Assembly (NCBI GenBank): GCA_002363615.1
Contig: DEWK01000020.1
Span: forward strand, 75,038 to 139,037
From: Lachnospira sp. UBA3212
Lineage (GTDB): Bacteria > Bacillota > Clostridia > Lachnospirales > Lachnospiraceae
DNA: 64,000 nucleotides
Reading direction: 5' to 3'
Made by a program: the position numbers and the translations under genes. Shown here in pieces: positions 43,365-53,481 of this stretch. Position 1 is the first letter of the stretch; each line of letters begins with the position of its first letter. A model generated the notes under the pieces. That model worked only from the letters and a program-made list of their open reading frames with translations. It searched no databases and was not told the origin of the DNA.

Positions 43365-45026
43365 CTAATGATAATAAAATCTCGTTTCTAATTCATTTTC
43401 ACCCTTTAAAATTCGATAACACATAGATGGTATTACCGTTCTTGGATATATCAAACTAGTATTGGGATGGGTCCAGATTTCATGAGGTTTTCCTGAACCA
43501 TTCAAGCACTCAATTTTACCATCTTTTCTTCTCTCCTTAATAGGCAAGGCAAATCCACAATCGTAGGCCTCGCAAAACCAGTTAGAATAGATTTTATGTT
43601 TCCGAATATGGCCATCTGGCATTGGAATCAAGGTGGTTTCTACATTGATCCAAGGAGCCGGTGACCAACGAATATAGATTTCCTCTTCCGAAACCCGACA
43701 TTCATAAGACACCCTCTTATTCCAAACCAGTCCATCCTTTAGAAATACCAAAGAACTGTCCGGTGCATTTTCCGGTAAAATAGCACTGGTAATAGGAATT
43801 GAAAATCCATACTTGCTGGAATAAGCAAACTTTCCATACTTGCTAGCAGCGTGGGTATGACTGTTATCAATAGAATACATTCCCCCACAAAGGGCCACGG
43901 TTTGATTTTTCATATGCTGAATCAACATATCCGCAGGTTTTAACAACTTTAGCTTATCCATTCTAGGAAGAGGTGCTTCATCCACCTTCCAAAATTCATG
44001 TTCCTTGGGAAGCATTAGGATAAAAAAGGCCTTTAGGCACCAGTATGGAGAGGAAGGAGAATTATATCCCTCCGCCATATACTGATTTGGATATTTATAG
44101 CCAATGGTCAAAAGTCCTGCCTTATCAAAAATTGGATAGTTCAAAAAATCCCGGATATTTCTGCCTATTATCCCCTTCATTTGTGCCAAGGAAAATGGTA
44201 ATACATGGTTAATAACACAACCACCAAAAAAAGCCACCTGAGCAAATCGATAGGTCAGGGACCGACCATAGGCAAGTCCACATCCATTGTTGTCAAACCA
44301 ATATACATACTGACTGGCAAACATGGCTGCTCGGTCACGGTACATGGCCGACCGCCCCGGATTATCCTCATACATAGCCTTGGCATAAATAAGACAATAA
44401 AGGTGGATGACCCAGGATACATAGTAATCCTTATGGTAGGAATCTCCGTCTCGGTACCAACCCTCTCCTAGATAAAAGTCCTCAATTCGATTTAGGTACT
44501 CATCCATTTTCTTATGATCATATGGTCTTCCTACTTTTTTTAAGGCAACATTTACTAAAATATTATATAAAATCCAGTTACAATCCGGTAACTTATGATG
44601 ATTCACCTGGTCAAGGTAATTACAAAGATTATCCTTTTCCTCTAAAGTCAAAGGTTTCCAAATTTTATTCGGGGCAAAAATCATGGCAAAAGCAATGGGA
44701 GCCATCTCAACGAAACGCTGGTCATAGTCATGACACTTTCCCCAATAGTACTTGCTTTTAGGATCCGTTCCATGAATGATTCCTTGCAGATATATTTCTT
44801 CAAATTCCTTTAAAACCGGATCTGTAACAGGTTCCTGTGAACTCCAAAAAGGGACCAGACCCCATAGAATCCTTGAAAATCCCTCAATACCAATGGTATC
44901 TTGCTCATAAATAGCAGAGGTTGCTCCAAGTTCTAATCGGGTCTGACCCTTTTCATAAAACGGTAGTACCGGTTCTATTATTTTTTTTAATAGATTAATA
45001 TAATCCTGTTTGTTCTGTAAATTCAT
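43365..45026 (-). CDS. DUF2264 family protein
   Basis: 553 residues, no signal peptide. The sequence is rich in aromatic residues and has the DUF2264 pattern: an N-terminal (alpha/alpha) barrel with GFSRILWGLVPFW, DCNWILYNILVN and DGDSYHKDYYVSW, and a C-terminal beta region with HTHAASKYGKFAYSSKYGF. Family knowledge links DUF2264 to uronic-acid-rich polysaccharide use and, as I recall, to glycoside hydrolase family 154; the activity here is not proven. Its start overlaps the small membrane gene upstream by 32 bases, with AGGAAGATATCAC as ribosome site. Confidence 0.82.
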   Translation of the reverse strand: MNLQNKQDYINLLKKIIEPVLPFYEKGQTRLELGATSAIYEQDTIGIEGFSRILWGLVPFWSSQEPVTDPVLKEFEEIYLQGIIHGTDPKSKYYWGKCHDYDQRFVEMAPIAFAMIFAPNKIWKPLTLEEKDNLCNYLDQVNHHKLPDCNWILYNILVNVALKKVGRPYDHKKMDEYLNRIEDFYLGEGWYRDGDSYHKDYYVSWVIHLYCLIYAKAMYEDNPGRSAMYRDRAAMFASQYVYWFDNNGCGLAYGRSLTYRFAQVAFFGGCVINHVLPFSLAQMKGIIGRNIRDFLNYPIFDKAGLLTIGYKYPNQYMAEGYNSPSSPYWCLKAFFILMLPKEHEFWKVDEAPLPRMDKLKLLKPADMLIQHMKNQTVALCGGMYSIDNSHTHAASKYGKFAYSSKYGFSIPITSAILPENAPDSSLVFLKDGLVWNKRVSYECRVSEEEIYIRWSPAPWINVETTLIPMPDGHIRKHKIYSNWFCEAYDCGFALPIKERRKDGKIECLNGSGKPHEIWTHPNTSLIYPRTVIPSMCYRILKGENELETRFYYH

Positions 45027-45282
45027 GTGATATCTTCCTGTCTTCTACGGGACGATTTTTCTTTGCAGATTCTTCCTTCACATTACTCTTAACATAAATC
45101 TGCAAGCCACCCGATATTAATGATACCACAAATAAGGTGATTAGCAAGGCTTTTGCAACTGTATTTGTTAAAAAACTCATATTAGGATTTAAAGAATCTA
45201 AGATCCATAGAGTAATCAATGGTACAGCTAAAATCACCTGCAAATGCATGATTAAGTTTTTAAACAATGAACGAAACTTCAT
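44995..45282 (-). CDS. Small membrane protein, unknown
   Basis: 95 residues from the ATG at 45282. A strong AAGGAGGCGGTGATT lies at the start and reuses the stop of the upstream gene. Two hydrophobic helices are visible (LQVILAVPLITLWILDSL and KALLITLFVVSLISGGLQI), with a charged C-terminal tail. It resembles no family I can name. Translation overlaps the DUF2264 start by 32 bases. The ribosome site and neighbours suggest it is real, not a shadow. Confidence 0.65.
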   Translation of the reverse strand: MKFRSLFKNLIMHLQVILAVPLITLWILDSLNPNMSFLTNTVAKALLITLFVVSLISGGLQIYVKSNVKEESAKKNRPVEDRKISHEFTEQTGLY

Positions 45283-45295
45283 AATCACCGCCTCC

Positions 45296-46423
45296 TTAGT
45301 TATCACTTGCTTCTGTGATATAGATGATATCACTAACTTCTCTTCCACCATCCGCCGGCTGATTCACATACTCGCCATCTGCATACATTGCCGAAGACTT
45401 GCCACCATCTAAATTATAAGCCAACATACAGCCCTCTTCTGACATGATCGTTGCCAGTTCTGTAATGGTTACACCACAAGAATAGCCTTCATCACGACCA
45501 TCTACCACAACGAAAACATAATGGCCGGGTTCCACATAGCCAATGGCTGCTCTTGGATGATTCTGATTCAAATAAGAATTGGTATTAAAGCTTGAAAGAA
45601 CGTTACCTGATCCATCCAAAAGGGATGGTCCAAATGTCCAAGCCTGCCATGCTCCCTTTTCAATCACCGCATCTGCATCAAAATCATCTGCCGAATAGGT
45701 TTCCATGGTTCCATCGGTATAAAGAACACAAACATCTGCATCAGAGCTGGTCTCCCGATATAAAACACCATTACGAATCACCACACCTACCTCACTGCTT
45801 CCATAGGTATCTCCCGTCATTGCCAGTAAGGCATTGTTTTCCTCGGCCATGTTAGCGATCGTATCCTTAATATTTTTTCCGTAGCTTCCATCTGCAAATG
45901 CTGTTTGTATGCAACTAATATTCGAAACATACAGGTCTGCCACATAATAGGTAACGGTATCAGAACCGGATCCATAGGTCACCTTATGAATGGTATAAGA
46001 AACCGTATCCCCTGAATAACTTTCTACCTCTGTTCTTGTTTTGTCAGAATCTGAAACTTCCTGACTCTCGCTGGCATCCGCTTCATAATCTGATGTTTGG
46101 GAACTTCCTGTGTTCCCCCTTCCCTTTGTTCCTGGTGAATCAGAAGAACCAAAGGAATGGCCATTTCCAGATGGCTTACTTCTCTTAGAAGAAGACTCCT
46201 CTGTGGTAGTTTCTTCTTCCTCTACAGAAGTGTCTTCCTCTTCCGATGAATTCCCTTCTGTAGATGGAAGAGTAAACTGTTCTGTATCCGTGTTGGCACT
46301 GGCCACTACTGTTCCTTCCGTATCATAGTTTTTTGGTAAGACATAAAACCATAAAATGAATCCTCCAGTCACTACGATACCCAAGATCAGATCTATGATC
46401 AGTGTAGTGAAAAATTTCTTCAT
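45296..46423 (-). CDS. Membrane-anchored phosphodiester glycosidase (NAGPA-like) domain protein
   Basis: 375 residues from the ATG at 46423; AAAGGGG is correctly spaced only for this ATG. One N-terminal helix (KFFTTLIIDLILGIVVTGG) anchors it outside the cell. A Ser/Thr/Glu linker (about 45-130) leads to a domain with the NAGPA/PF09992 pattern: NNALLAMTGDTYG, RAAIGYVEPGHYVFVVVDGRD and MLAYNLDGGKSSAMYADG. Family members act on sugar-phosphodiesters or exopolysaccharide. It lies downstream of polC on the same strand, with a 110-nt gap and no clear terminator. Confidence 0.87.
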   Translation of the reverse strand: MKKFFTTLIIDLILGIVVTGGFILWFYVLPKNYDTEGTVVASANTDTEQFTLPSTEGNSSEEEDTSVEEEETTTEESSSKRSKPSGNGHSFGSSDSPGTKGRGNTGSSQTSDYEADASESQEVSDSDKTRTEVESYSGDTVSYTIHKVTYGSGSDTVTYYVADLYVSNISCIQTAFADGSYGKNIKDTIANMAEENNALLAMTGDTYGSSEVGVVIRNGVLYRETSSDADVCVLYTDGTMETYSADDFDADAVIEKGAWQAWTFGPSLLDGSGNVLSSFNTNSYLNQNHPRAAIGYVEPGHYVFVVVDGRDEGYSCGVTITELATIMSEEGCMLAYNLDGGKSSAMYADGEYVNQPADGGREVSDIIYITEASDN

Positions 46424-46533
46424 GTGCATTACCCCTTTCCTTTTTACTATCCTCATTCTACAAATCCCAGGTGTTTATCCTGTGAAAATAAAATGATAAG
46501 TTTGGTAGGGTTTCTCAAGAACCATGTGAACAA

Positions 46534-49500
46534 TCACATCATATCAAAAAGAGATAACTGATTCGATTCAGGAAGATTTAACAAGCCTAAATTAGTCATG
46601 GCATCTGTTACTGACTTACCAACTCCCGTAGCCTGTCTGAATTCTTCCTTGGAAAGGAAGGTTCGATTCCTACATCCTGCTTCTACACCATCGGCCGCCT
46701 TGTCTCCTAAACCATCAATAGTATCAATGGCTGCCATTAATTTACCATCCACAATCTGAAAACGATGGGCATGGGCTGTAAAAATATCGATTGGTACAAA
46801 TTCAAAGCCTCTGGCATACATCTCCTGAACCAGTTTCATATCCTTATAAATATCATCATCTGCCGGTTTGGTTTCATTTCGTTTCTTCTTTTCCTCGTAC
46901 TCATCCATGTACATTTCTAATTTTTCCTGACCCTGGCACATTAAATCATACTTAAAGGACTTGGCACGAATGGAAAAATATGCCGCATAATAAGCCAAAG
47001 GATGGTTAATTTTAAACCAGGCAATTCGATAAGCCATCATCACGTACGCTGCCGCATGGGCTTTGGGGAACATATACTGAATCTTTAAGCAGGACTGAAT
47101 ATACCAGTCTGGAACATCATGTTCTATCATCTCCTGCTTATATTCATCCGTTAATCCCCTACCCTTACGCACAGACTCCATGATCTTAAAGGAATCCCCC
47201 GCCGGAACTCCCTTATTAATCAAATACGTCATAATATCATCTCGGGTACAGATACAGGTAGAAATTGTTGCCAAACCTTCTTTAATCAGAGACTGAGCAT
47301 TATTTAACCATACATCGGTACCATGAGATAAACCTGAAATTCGAACCAGATCTGAAAAATGCTCAGGCTTTGCCTCCTGCACCATTCCGATTACAAAGTC
47401 AGTACCAAACTCAGGCACTCCCAAACACCCTAAAGGACATCCTCTTAAATCTTCCGGAGTAACCCCTAAGGCTTCCGTACCCTTAAAGAGAGACATAACT
47501 CCGGGGTCATCCAAAGGAATGGACAAAGGATCCACCCCTGTAAGATCCTGTAACATACGAATGATCGTAGGATCATCATGTCCTAAAATATCAAGTTTTA
47601 AAAGGTTGTGATCAATACTGTGATAATCAAAATGGGTGGTAATAATCGGGGTATTCATATCATCCGCCGGATGCTGAATAGGAGTGAAGGAATTAATATC
47701 CTCACCGATTGGAAGTACTACGATTCCTCCCGGATGCTGTCCCGTAGTACGACGTACCCCAACACAACCTCGAACCATACGGTCCATCTCGCACTTTCTC
47801 TTGCTTTCCCCCTGTTCTTCAAAGTACTTCTTAGCAAATCCAAAGGCTGTTTTATCCTGAAGTTTACCAATGGTACCAGCTCGGAAGGTCTGACCTTTAC
47901 CGAAAATAACTTCTGTATAGGCATGAGCCTTTGACTGATATTCTCCCGAGAAGTTCAAGTCAATATCCGGCTCCTTGTCTCCATAAAATCCCAGGAAGGT
48001 TTCAAAAGGAATGTCAAATCCATCCTTGATTAGCGGGGTTCCACACTCTGGACAAACTGCATCCGGCAAGTCAACTCCGGCACCTCCCCTATGGGCCTCT
48101 ACGGTTTCAGAAGAAAAATCTACCCAGAAACAGTTTGGACAACGATAATGTGGACGCAGGGGATTTACCTCGGTAATTCCTGACATGGTCGCCACAAAGG
48201 AAGAACCTACAGATCCTCGAGATCCTACCAGGTATCCATCTTCATTGGCCTTCCAAACCAATTTTTGGGCAATAATATACATGACGGCAAATCCATTACT
48301 AATAATGGAATTTAGCTCATGCTCCAAACGTTCCGAAACGATTTCCGGAAGCTCTGGTCCATACATTTTATGCGCCGTATCGTAACAAATTCTTCGAAGA
48401 ATATTATCTGAATCTTCAATCACCGGTGGTGCCTTGTCTGGACGTACCGGTTCAATAGGATCACACATATCCGCAATCAGATTGGAATTTTTTACCACAA
48501 TCTCATAAGCCTTCTCTTCCGGAAGATAATCAAAGCAGGAAAGCATCTCCTCTGTGGTACGAAGAAAGAGACTATCCGAATGCTCTTCTAATTCCATCTT
48601 CTTGCCCACCTTAATAATTCTTCGGTAGATTTCATCCTCCTGCTCTAAGTAGTGAACATCTCCAGTAGCCACTACCGGTTTGCCAAATTCCTCACCCAAA
48701 GCTACGATTCGTTTATTAATTGCAATAATATCATCGATGGATTGTACTTCCTCAAAATCGGATCGTTCGGAAGCAATCATGAACTCATTGTTTTTAAGCG
48801 GCTGTAATTCCAAATAATCATAGAACTGAACAATGTTTGCAATCGTTCCCGCATCTTTATCCAAAAGAAGGGCACGATACAACTCTCCTGCCTGATTGCC
48901 TGAACCAATCAATAGTCCCTCTCTAAACTTCATAATTTCAGACTTTGGCACTCTGGCATCCCTTCGATAATACGTCAAATGAGCATCACTTACCAAATGG
49001 TACAGGTTAATTCGTCCAATCTCATTGGTGGCAATAATGGTTGCCCGACTGGTCCTGCTCTTTTTAATAATATCCGGAGAAGACTTGGTGATTTGGTTAA
49101 CATCCTTTAAAGTCATGGCTCCACGTTTTTCAAACATCTCCACAAACTTCATAAAGATTTTTGCCGTGGTATCCGCATCATCTACCGCTCTATGGTGATG
49201 AAAATCTCCAATATTTAAATTTTTTGCTACATGATCTAAGGTATATTTACCTAAGGCAGGCATAAGAAAACGTGCCATTTGCATCGTATCACCAAAGGTA
49301 AAGTCCGTTGCAATTCCCATGTTCTTTGCTTTTTCCCGAATGAAGGACACATCGAAGTTGGCATTGTGTCCGATTAGCATACATCCCTTGCAGAATTCTA
49401 AAAATTCCGGCAAGGCGCTTTCAATCTTAGGAGCATCCATCACCATGGAATCACTAATGGACGTTAACTCTTCGATTTTTAAAGGAATTGGCACTTCCGG

Positions 49501-51039
49501 ATTAATAAAAGTTTCAAAGTGATCGATTACCTTATTATTCTCCACCTTTACCGCACCAATTTCGATAATTTTATTATGTACCGGAGAAAAACCTGTAGTC
49601 TCAATATCAAAGACTACAAAGGTGTCTGACAGGCTTTGTCCCTTGTCATTTACCATAATGTCCTGTAAGTCATCTACAATCAAGGCATCCATTCCATAGA
49701 TTAACTTAAAGTCTAACTTTTCTCCCTTTTTCTTATAAGCCCCTTGGATTTTTTGAAGGGCATGATAGGCCTCCGTAAATCCCTGAACACATCCATTGTC
49801 TGTGATTGCCAGGGCCTTGTGACCAAAGGAAATAGCCTGTTTAATAATATCTGCCGCTTCCACAACACCATCCATATCTGATAACATGGTATGACAATTT
49901 AACTCTACCCTCTTATGAACAGAGGCATCGAATCGTTTTACCCTAAAGTCATCAATCACCTTGATTCCTGAAACAGAACCAATGACAATCTCCGAATCAA
50001 AACGGTCAATGGTGGTTACTCCCTTAAACTTAAAGAAACCTCCAATGGCAATCTTAGGACCGATTTCTTCATACTGATCGGCATTTAAAAACATCTTTAC
50101 CATAATAGAATCAGTGAAATCTGTAACGGAAAGTATTAAAAGATACTTACCACTTCTAAGTTCTCTCGTATCCATGGCAAAAACCATACCCTTAACCACT
50201 ACCAGACCCATCTCACCGATAATCTGGCTCATTTCGATCTCTTCCCCTTCTACGTCCCTACCATAGATAATGCTTGGATCGTCATTCTTATAACGTTGAT
50301 AAGAACCATAGGATTTTCTTTGACCGGAATCTTTTTTCTCTCCCTCTTTCTTTTTAATTACCGTCTCATCTTTCTTTTCCTGTGCCTTAACTTCCTCTAG
50401 CTTCTCATATTTTTTCCTATTCTTTTCCAAATTCTTATCAATAAAATGAATTTCATTGGCAAGTTCTAGGTCTCTTTCCTTAATCCAATCTTCATTATCC
50501 TGTTTTTCAAATTCAAAATCAATATGAACCGGCATCTGAAAACGGTTTCCAAAAACCTTTTCCAAATAGTCTTTTAATTCTATGCTTCTCGCCCGATTGG
50601 TTGCATAGTCTAACAATTTTATTTTTAAGGTCTGGTTTTCCTTATCGATTTCTACCCCGGCATTTTTTAAAGAATGATACATTACCGGGTGGTCCGTATG
50701 AAGTTCCTCTAACATGGACTTATAGTAGGCATCATAGAGGGTCTCCAGATTATACTGGCTGGAAAGCTCATACTTTTCTATAATCTGACAGTAATAGTCT
50801 TCCTTGGCATAATCACTTCTTCCACTGTTTAAAAAAGACACTACCTGTTTTGCAATTTCATTTTGCATAGCAAGAATGTCTTTTTTCTCTATCAATCGAT
50901 CCGATGTGGTATAAACACGTAAAGCAGTTCTAGCATGATTGCTGGCAACCTTTAAAACTTTTACATGTTCAAAAATCTGTTTTAAATCCTTGGATATATT
51001 TAATTTAGGAAAAACAGAAAAAAAATCTCTACCTTCCAT
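46534..51039 (-). CDS. polC: DNA polymerase III alpha subunit, Gram-positive PolC type
   Basis: 1501 residues. Order: N-terminal domains, OB fold (about 270-370), PHP domain interrupted by the DEDD 3'-5' exonuclease (FVVFDIETTGFSP near 480, HNANFDVSFI, HHRAVDDADTT), and a C-type polymerase core with PDIDLNFSGEYQ. The C-terminal QLSLFD is a beta-clamp binding motif. PolC is the main replicative polymerase in Firmicutes. One PHP metal motif is altered: the usual HxH near the start of PHP reads NCH (Asn for the first His). The start follows ispG and the gene ends the long pyrH operon. Confidence 0.97.
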   Translation of the reverse strand: MEGRDFFSVFPKLNISKDLKQIFEHVKVLKVASNHARTALRVYTTSDRLIEKKDILAMQNEIAKQVVSFLNSGRSDYAKEDYYCQIIEKYELSSQYNLETLYDAYYKSMLEELHTDHPVMYHSLKNAGVEIDKENQTLKIKLLDYATNRARSIELKDYLEKVFGNRFQMPVHIDFEFEKQDNEDWIKERDLELANEIHFIDKNLEKNRKKYEKLEEVKAQEKKDETVIKKKEGEKKDSGQRKSYGSYQRYKNDDPSIIYGRDVEGEEIEMSQIIGEMGLVVVKGMVFAMDTRELRSGKYLLILSVTDFTDSIMVKMFLNADQYEEIGPKIAIGGFFKFKGVTTIDRFDSEIVIGSVSGIKVIDDFRVKRFDASVHKRVELNCHTMLSDMDGVVEAADIIKQAISFGHKALAITDNGCVQGFTEAYHALQKIQGAYKKKGEKLDFKLIYGMDALIVDDLQDIMVNDKGQSLSDTFVVFDIETTGFSPVHNKIIEIGAVKVENNKVIDHFETFINPEVPIPLKIEELTSISDSMVMDAPKIESALPEFLEFCKGCMLIGHNANFDVSFIREKAKNMGIATDFTFGDTMQMARFLMPALGKYTLDHVAKNLNIGDFHHHRAVDDADTTAKIFMKFVEMFEKRGAMTLKDVNQITKSSPDIIKKSRTSRATIIATNEIGRINLYHLVSDAHLTYYRRDARVPKSEIMKFREGLLIGSGNQAGELYRALLLDKDAGTIANIVQFYDYLELQPLKNNEFMIASERSDFEEVQSIDDIIAINKRIVALGEEFGKPVVATGDVHYLEQEDEIYRRIIKVGKKMELEEHSDSLFLRTTEEMLSCFDYLPEEKAYEIVVKNSNLIADMCDPIEPVRPDKAPPVIEDSDNILRRICYDTAHKMYGPELPEIVSERLEHELNSIISNGFAVMYIIAQKLVWKANEDGYLVGSRGSVGSSFVATMSGITEVNPLRPHYRCPNCFWVDFSSETVEAHRGGAGVDLPDAVCPECGTPLIKDGFDIPFETFLGFYGDKEPDIDLNFSGEYQSKAHAYTEVIFGKGQTFRAGTIGKLQDKTAFGFAKKYFEEQGESKRKCEMDRMVRGCVGVRRTTGQHPGGIVVLPIGEDINSFTPIQHPADDMNTPIITTHFDYHSIDHNLLKLDILGHDDPTIIRMLQDLTGVDPLSIPLDDPGVMSLFKGTEALGVTPEDLRGCPLGCLGVPEFGTDFVIGMVQEAKPEHFSDLVRISGLSHGTDVWLNNAQSLIKEGLATISTCICTRDDIMTYLINKGVPAGDSFKIMESVRKGRGLTDEYKQEMIEHDVPDWYIQSCLKIQYMFPKAHAAAYVMMAYRIAWFKINHPLAYYAAYFSIRAKSFKYDLMCQGQEKLEMYMDEYEEKKKRNETKPADDDIYKDMKLVQEMYARGFEFVPIDIFTAHAHRFQIVDGKLMAAIDTIDGLGDKAADGVEAGCRNRTFLSKEEFRQATGVGKSVTDAMTNLGLLNLPESNQLSLFDMM

Positions 51040-51048
51040 GAATAACCC

Positions 51049-52119
51049 CTATTTCTCTGTATGTTCTTCTTTGTAACGAACCAATTCTTCTTCAAGCCCA
51101 GATAACAACTGATCTTCAGGAAGTCTCTTAAGAATCTCTCCATGGCTAAAAATCAATCCCTGACCAACGCCACCAGCCACACCAAAATCCGCTTCCTTTG
51201 CTTCTCCCGGACCATTTACCACACAACCCATGACTGCAACTTTTAGATCCAGATCGTCATATTTCGTAAGGAGGGTTTCAACCTTATTGGCAAGTCCAAT
51301 CAAGTCAATTCTGGTACGTCCACAGGTAGGACAGGAAACCAGCGTTACCCCACCCCTTCTGAGACCCAAAGTTTTAAGAATTAACTTTGCCGACTTAATT
51401 TCCTCTACAGGAGCTCCCGTAAGGGAAACACGAATGGTATCACCGATTCCATCGTTTAGGATCAATCCTAATCCAATGGCAGACTTAATATTACCGGAAA
51501 TTATGGTTCCTGCCTCGGTAATTCCTACATGTAATGGATGGTCTGTTTGATTGGCAATGAGTTGATGAGCCTTATAACACATCATAACATCGGAAGACTT
51601 AATGCTAATCACCAGATTGTCATAGCCCATGTCCTCAATTAAGGCTACCTTTTGTAAGGCCGATTCCACAAGTCCCTCTGCTGTTACCCCATGGTATTTT
51701 TCTACCAAATTTTTTTCAAGGGAACCAGAATTTACTCCCACACGAATCGGAATATTTCTGTCTTTTGCTTCCTTTACCACCGCTAGGATTCTTTCCTTGC
51801 TTCCAATGTTTCCAGGATTAATACGGATTTTATCCGCTCCATGTTCCATTGCAGCAATGGCAAGACGATAATCAAAGTGAATATCTGCAATCATAGGAAT
51901 CTCTACCTGTTTTTTTATTTCTGAAAATGCCTTGGCAGCATCCATATCCGGTACCGCAAGTCGAATCAATTCACAACCAGCCAATTGTAATTCTTTGATT
52001 TGAGCAACGGTTGCTGCAACATCTTGGGTCTTTGTGTTTGTCATAGACTGAATCAGGATAGGGTTTCCTCCTCCAATCACTCGATCTCCAATATGAACCA
52101 CTCTTGTATGCTCTCTCAT
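51049..52119 (-). CDS. ispG: 4-hydroxy-3-methylbut-2-enyl-diphosphate synthase
   Basis: 356 residues, the bacterial short form. The [4Fe-4S] cysteines are in SCPTCGRT and VMGCVVNGPGEAKEAD. The enzyme makes HMBPP in the methylerythritol phosphate pathway, and its neighbours dxr, uppS and cdsA form one isoprenoid/lipid cluster. The start follows TTAGGAGTGAATT. It lies between rseP and polC. Confidence 0.97.
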   Translation of the reverse strand: MREHTRVVHIGDRVIGGGNPILIQSMTNTKTQDVAATVAQIKELQLAGCELIRLAVPDMDAAKAFSEIKKQVEIPMIADIHFDYRLAIAAMEHGADKIRINPGNIGSKERILAVVKEAKDRNIPIRVGVNSGSLEKNLVEKYHGVTAEGLVESALQKVALIEDMGYDNLVISIKSSDVMMCYKAHQLIANQTDHPLHVGITEAGTIISGNIKSAIGLGLILNDGIGDTIRVSLTGAPVEEIKSAKLILKTLGLRRGGVTLVSCPTCGRTRIDLIGLANKVETLLTKYDDLDLKVAVMGCVVNGPGEAKEADFGVAGGVGQGLIFSHGEILKRLPEDQLLSGLEEELVRYKEEHTEK

Positions 52120-52140
52120 AATTCACTCCTAACTAATCAT

Positions 52141-53448
52141 TTATCGGAATAATCTTCCAATATCATTAAATAAGATAAATACCATCAAAATCATTAATAA
52201 AACCATTCCAACGAAATGAACCATTCCCTCTTTTTCCTTTGGCACCGGCTTTCCCAGGATTAATTCAATTAAAAGAAAGGCCAATCTACCTCCATCCAGG
52301 GCAGGAAGTGGAAGAAGATTCATAACGCCCAGGTTAGCACTTAGTAAAATAGTCATATTTAAGACATTCATCAGTACAAAGAACCAGCCATCACTTTTAC
52401 TGTCATTTACCGTATCCGAAATCATATCTACGATTCCCACCGGACCGGATACATCATCCTTGGTAAGTTTTCCATTAAAAAGCATTCCTAAGCTCTTAAA
52501 GACAGTTTTAATCTGGTATTTAATTTCAAAACAGCTATATTTTAATGCCCCTAAGGCATTCTGCTTCTTTCTTCCAAGATTGTAAGAAAATCCCAAATCA
52601 TAATAGGTAACTTCCTTTGGCGTTACATTAGCTGTAATTGTTTTCTTATTACGCTTTACCACAAAGCTAGCAGTAGATTCCTCAGACAATGGGTTTGCTT
52701 CAAAGTATTCTCCCATCTCCTTTGCATTACGAAACTCTGTGCCGTTAATGGAAACCACCTGGTCTCCGGTCTTAATACCTGCCGCTTCAAGAGCCGATCC
52801 TTCTGCAACTGTAATGGTAATGCTTTCGTCTGATAAGCTATACTGCATGCCATACATATACTTGGTAATCTCATCTGGACGAAGCCTTAAGACCTTCTTT
52901 TTTCCATCCCGTTTTACGGTGATTTTTACATCATCCTTTGTTAAAGGGCTTACATAATCCTGAAGGTAAATCTCCCTTCCAATGCTAACGCTGGTTCCAT
53001 TGTATGAAGTAATTAAATCTCCCTTTTTTAAACCGGCCTCAGAAGCAGCAGATCCCTCTTCTACAGAAGTTACCTCCGGCACATCTGCGCCTACAAAACC
53101 AATCACAATTAAGGCAAGAACAAAGGCCAAAAGAAAATTGAAAACAGGACCACCACAAACCACGGAAATTCTCGCCCAAATAGATTTGTTTTGGAAAGAA
53201 CGGCTATTATCCTTTTCATCCTCAGATTCCATGGTAGGATCCATTCCTAACATCTGACAATACCCACCAAATGGTACCAGATTCAGACAATAGGTGGTCT
53301 CACCCTTTTTAAAATGCAAAAGTTTTGGACCCATTCCCAAGGCAAACTCTGTAACACAAATCCCATTTTTCTTGGCTATTAAAAAATGACCGAATTCGTG
53401 AATAATTACTAATACACTAAATACGATAATCGCAATAAGAACACTCAT
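52141..53448 (-). CDS. rseP: Site-2 intramembrane metalloprotease (RseP type)
   Basis: 435 residues. Zinc-binding HEFGHFLIAK is in the first membrane helix, and the second active-site motif is LLPLPALDGGRLAFLL near the C-terminus. Two PDZ-like stretches can be read in the middle (about 130-175 and 205-260). The protease cuts membrane-bound regulators such as anti-sigma factors. Its position between dxr and ispG is usual in Clostridia. GAGGTG precedes the start. Confidence 0.94.
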   Translation of the reverse strand: MSVLIAIIVFSVLVIIHEFGHFLIAKKNGICVTEFALGMGPKLLHFKKGETTYCLNLVPFGGYCQMLGMDPTMESEDEKDNSRSFQNKSIWARISVVCGGPVFNFLLAFVLALIVIGFVGADVPEVTSVEEGSAASEAGLKKGDLITSYNGTSVSIGREIYLQDYVSPLTKDDVKITVKRDGKKKVLRLRPDEITKYMYGMQYSLSDESITITVAEGSALEAAGIKTGDQVVSINGTEFRNAKEMGEYFEANPLSEESTASFVVKRNKKTITANVTPKEVTYYDLGFSYNLGRKKQNALGALKYSCFEIKYQIKTVFKSLGMLFNGKLTKDDVSGPVGIVDMISDTVNDSKSDGWFFVLMNVLNMTILLSANLGVMNLLPLPALDGGRLAFLLIELILGKPVPKEKEGMVHFVGMVLLMILMVFILFNDIGRLFR

Positions 53449-53481
53449 GAAACACCTCTATTCTAGTTTTAATTCTTTTCT

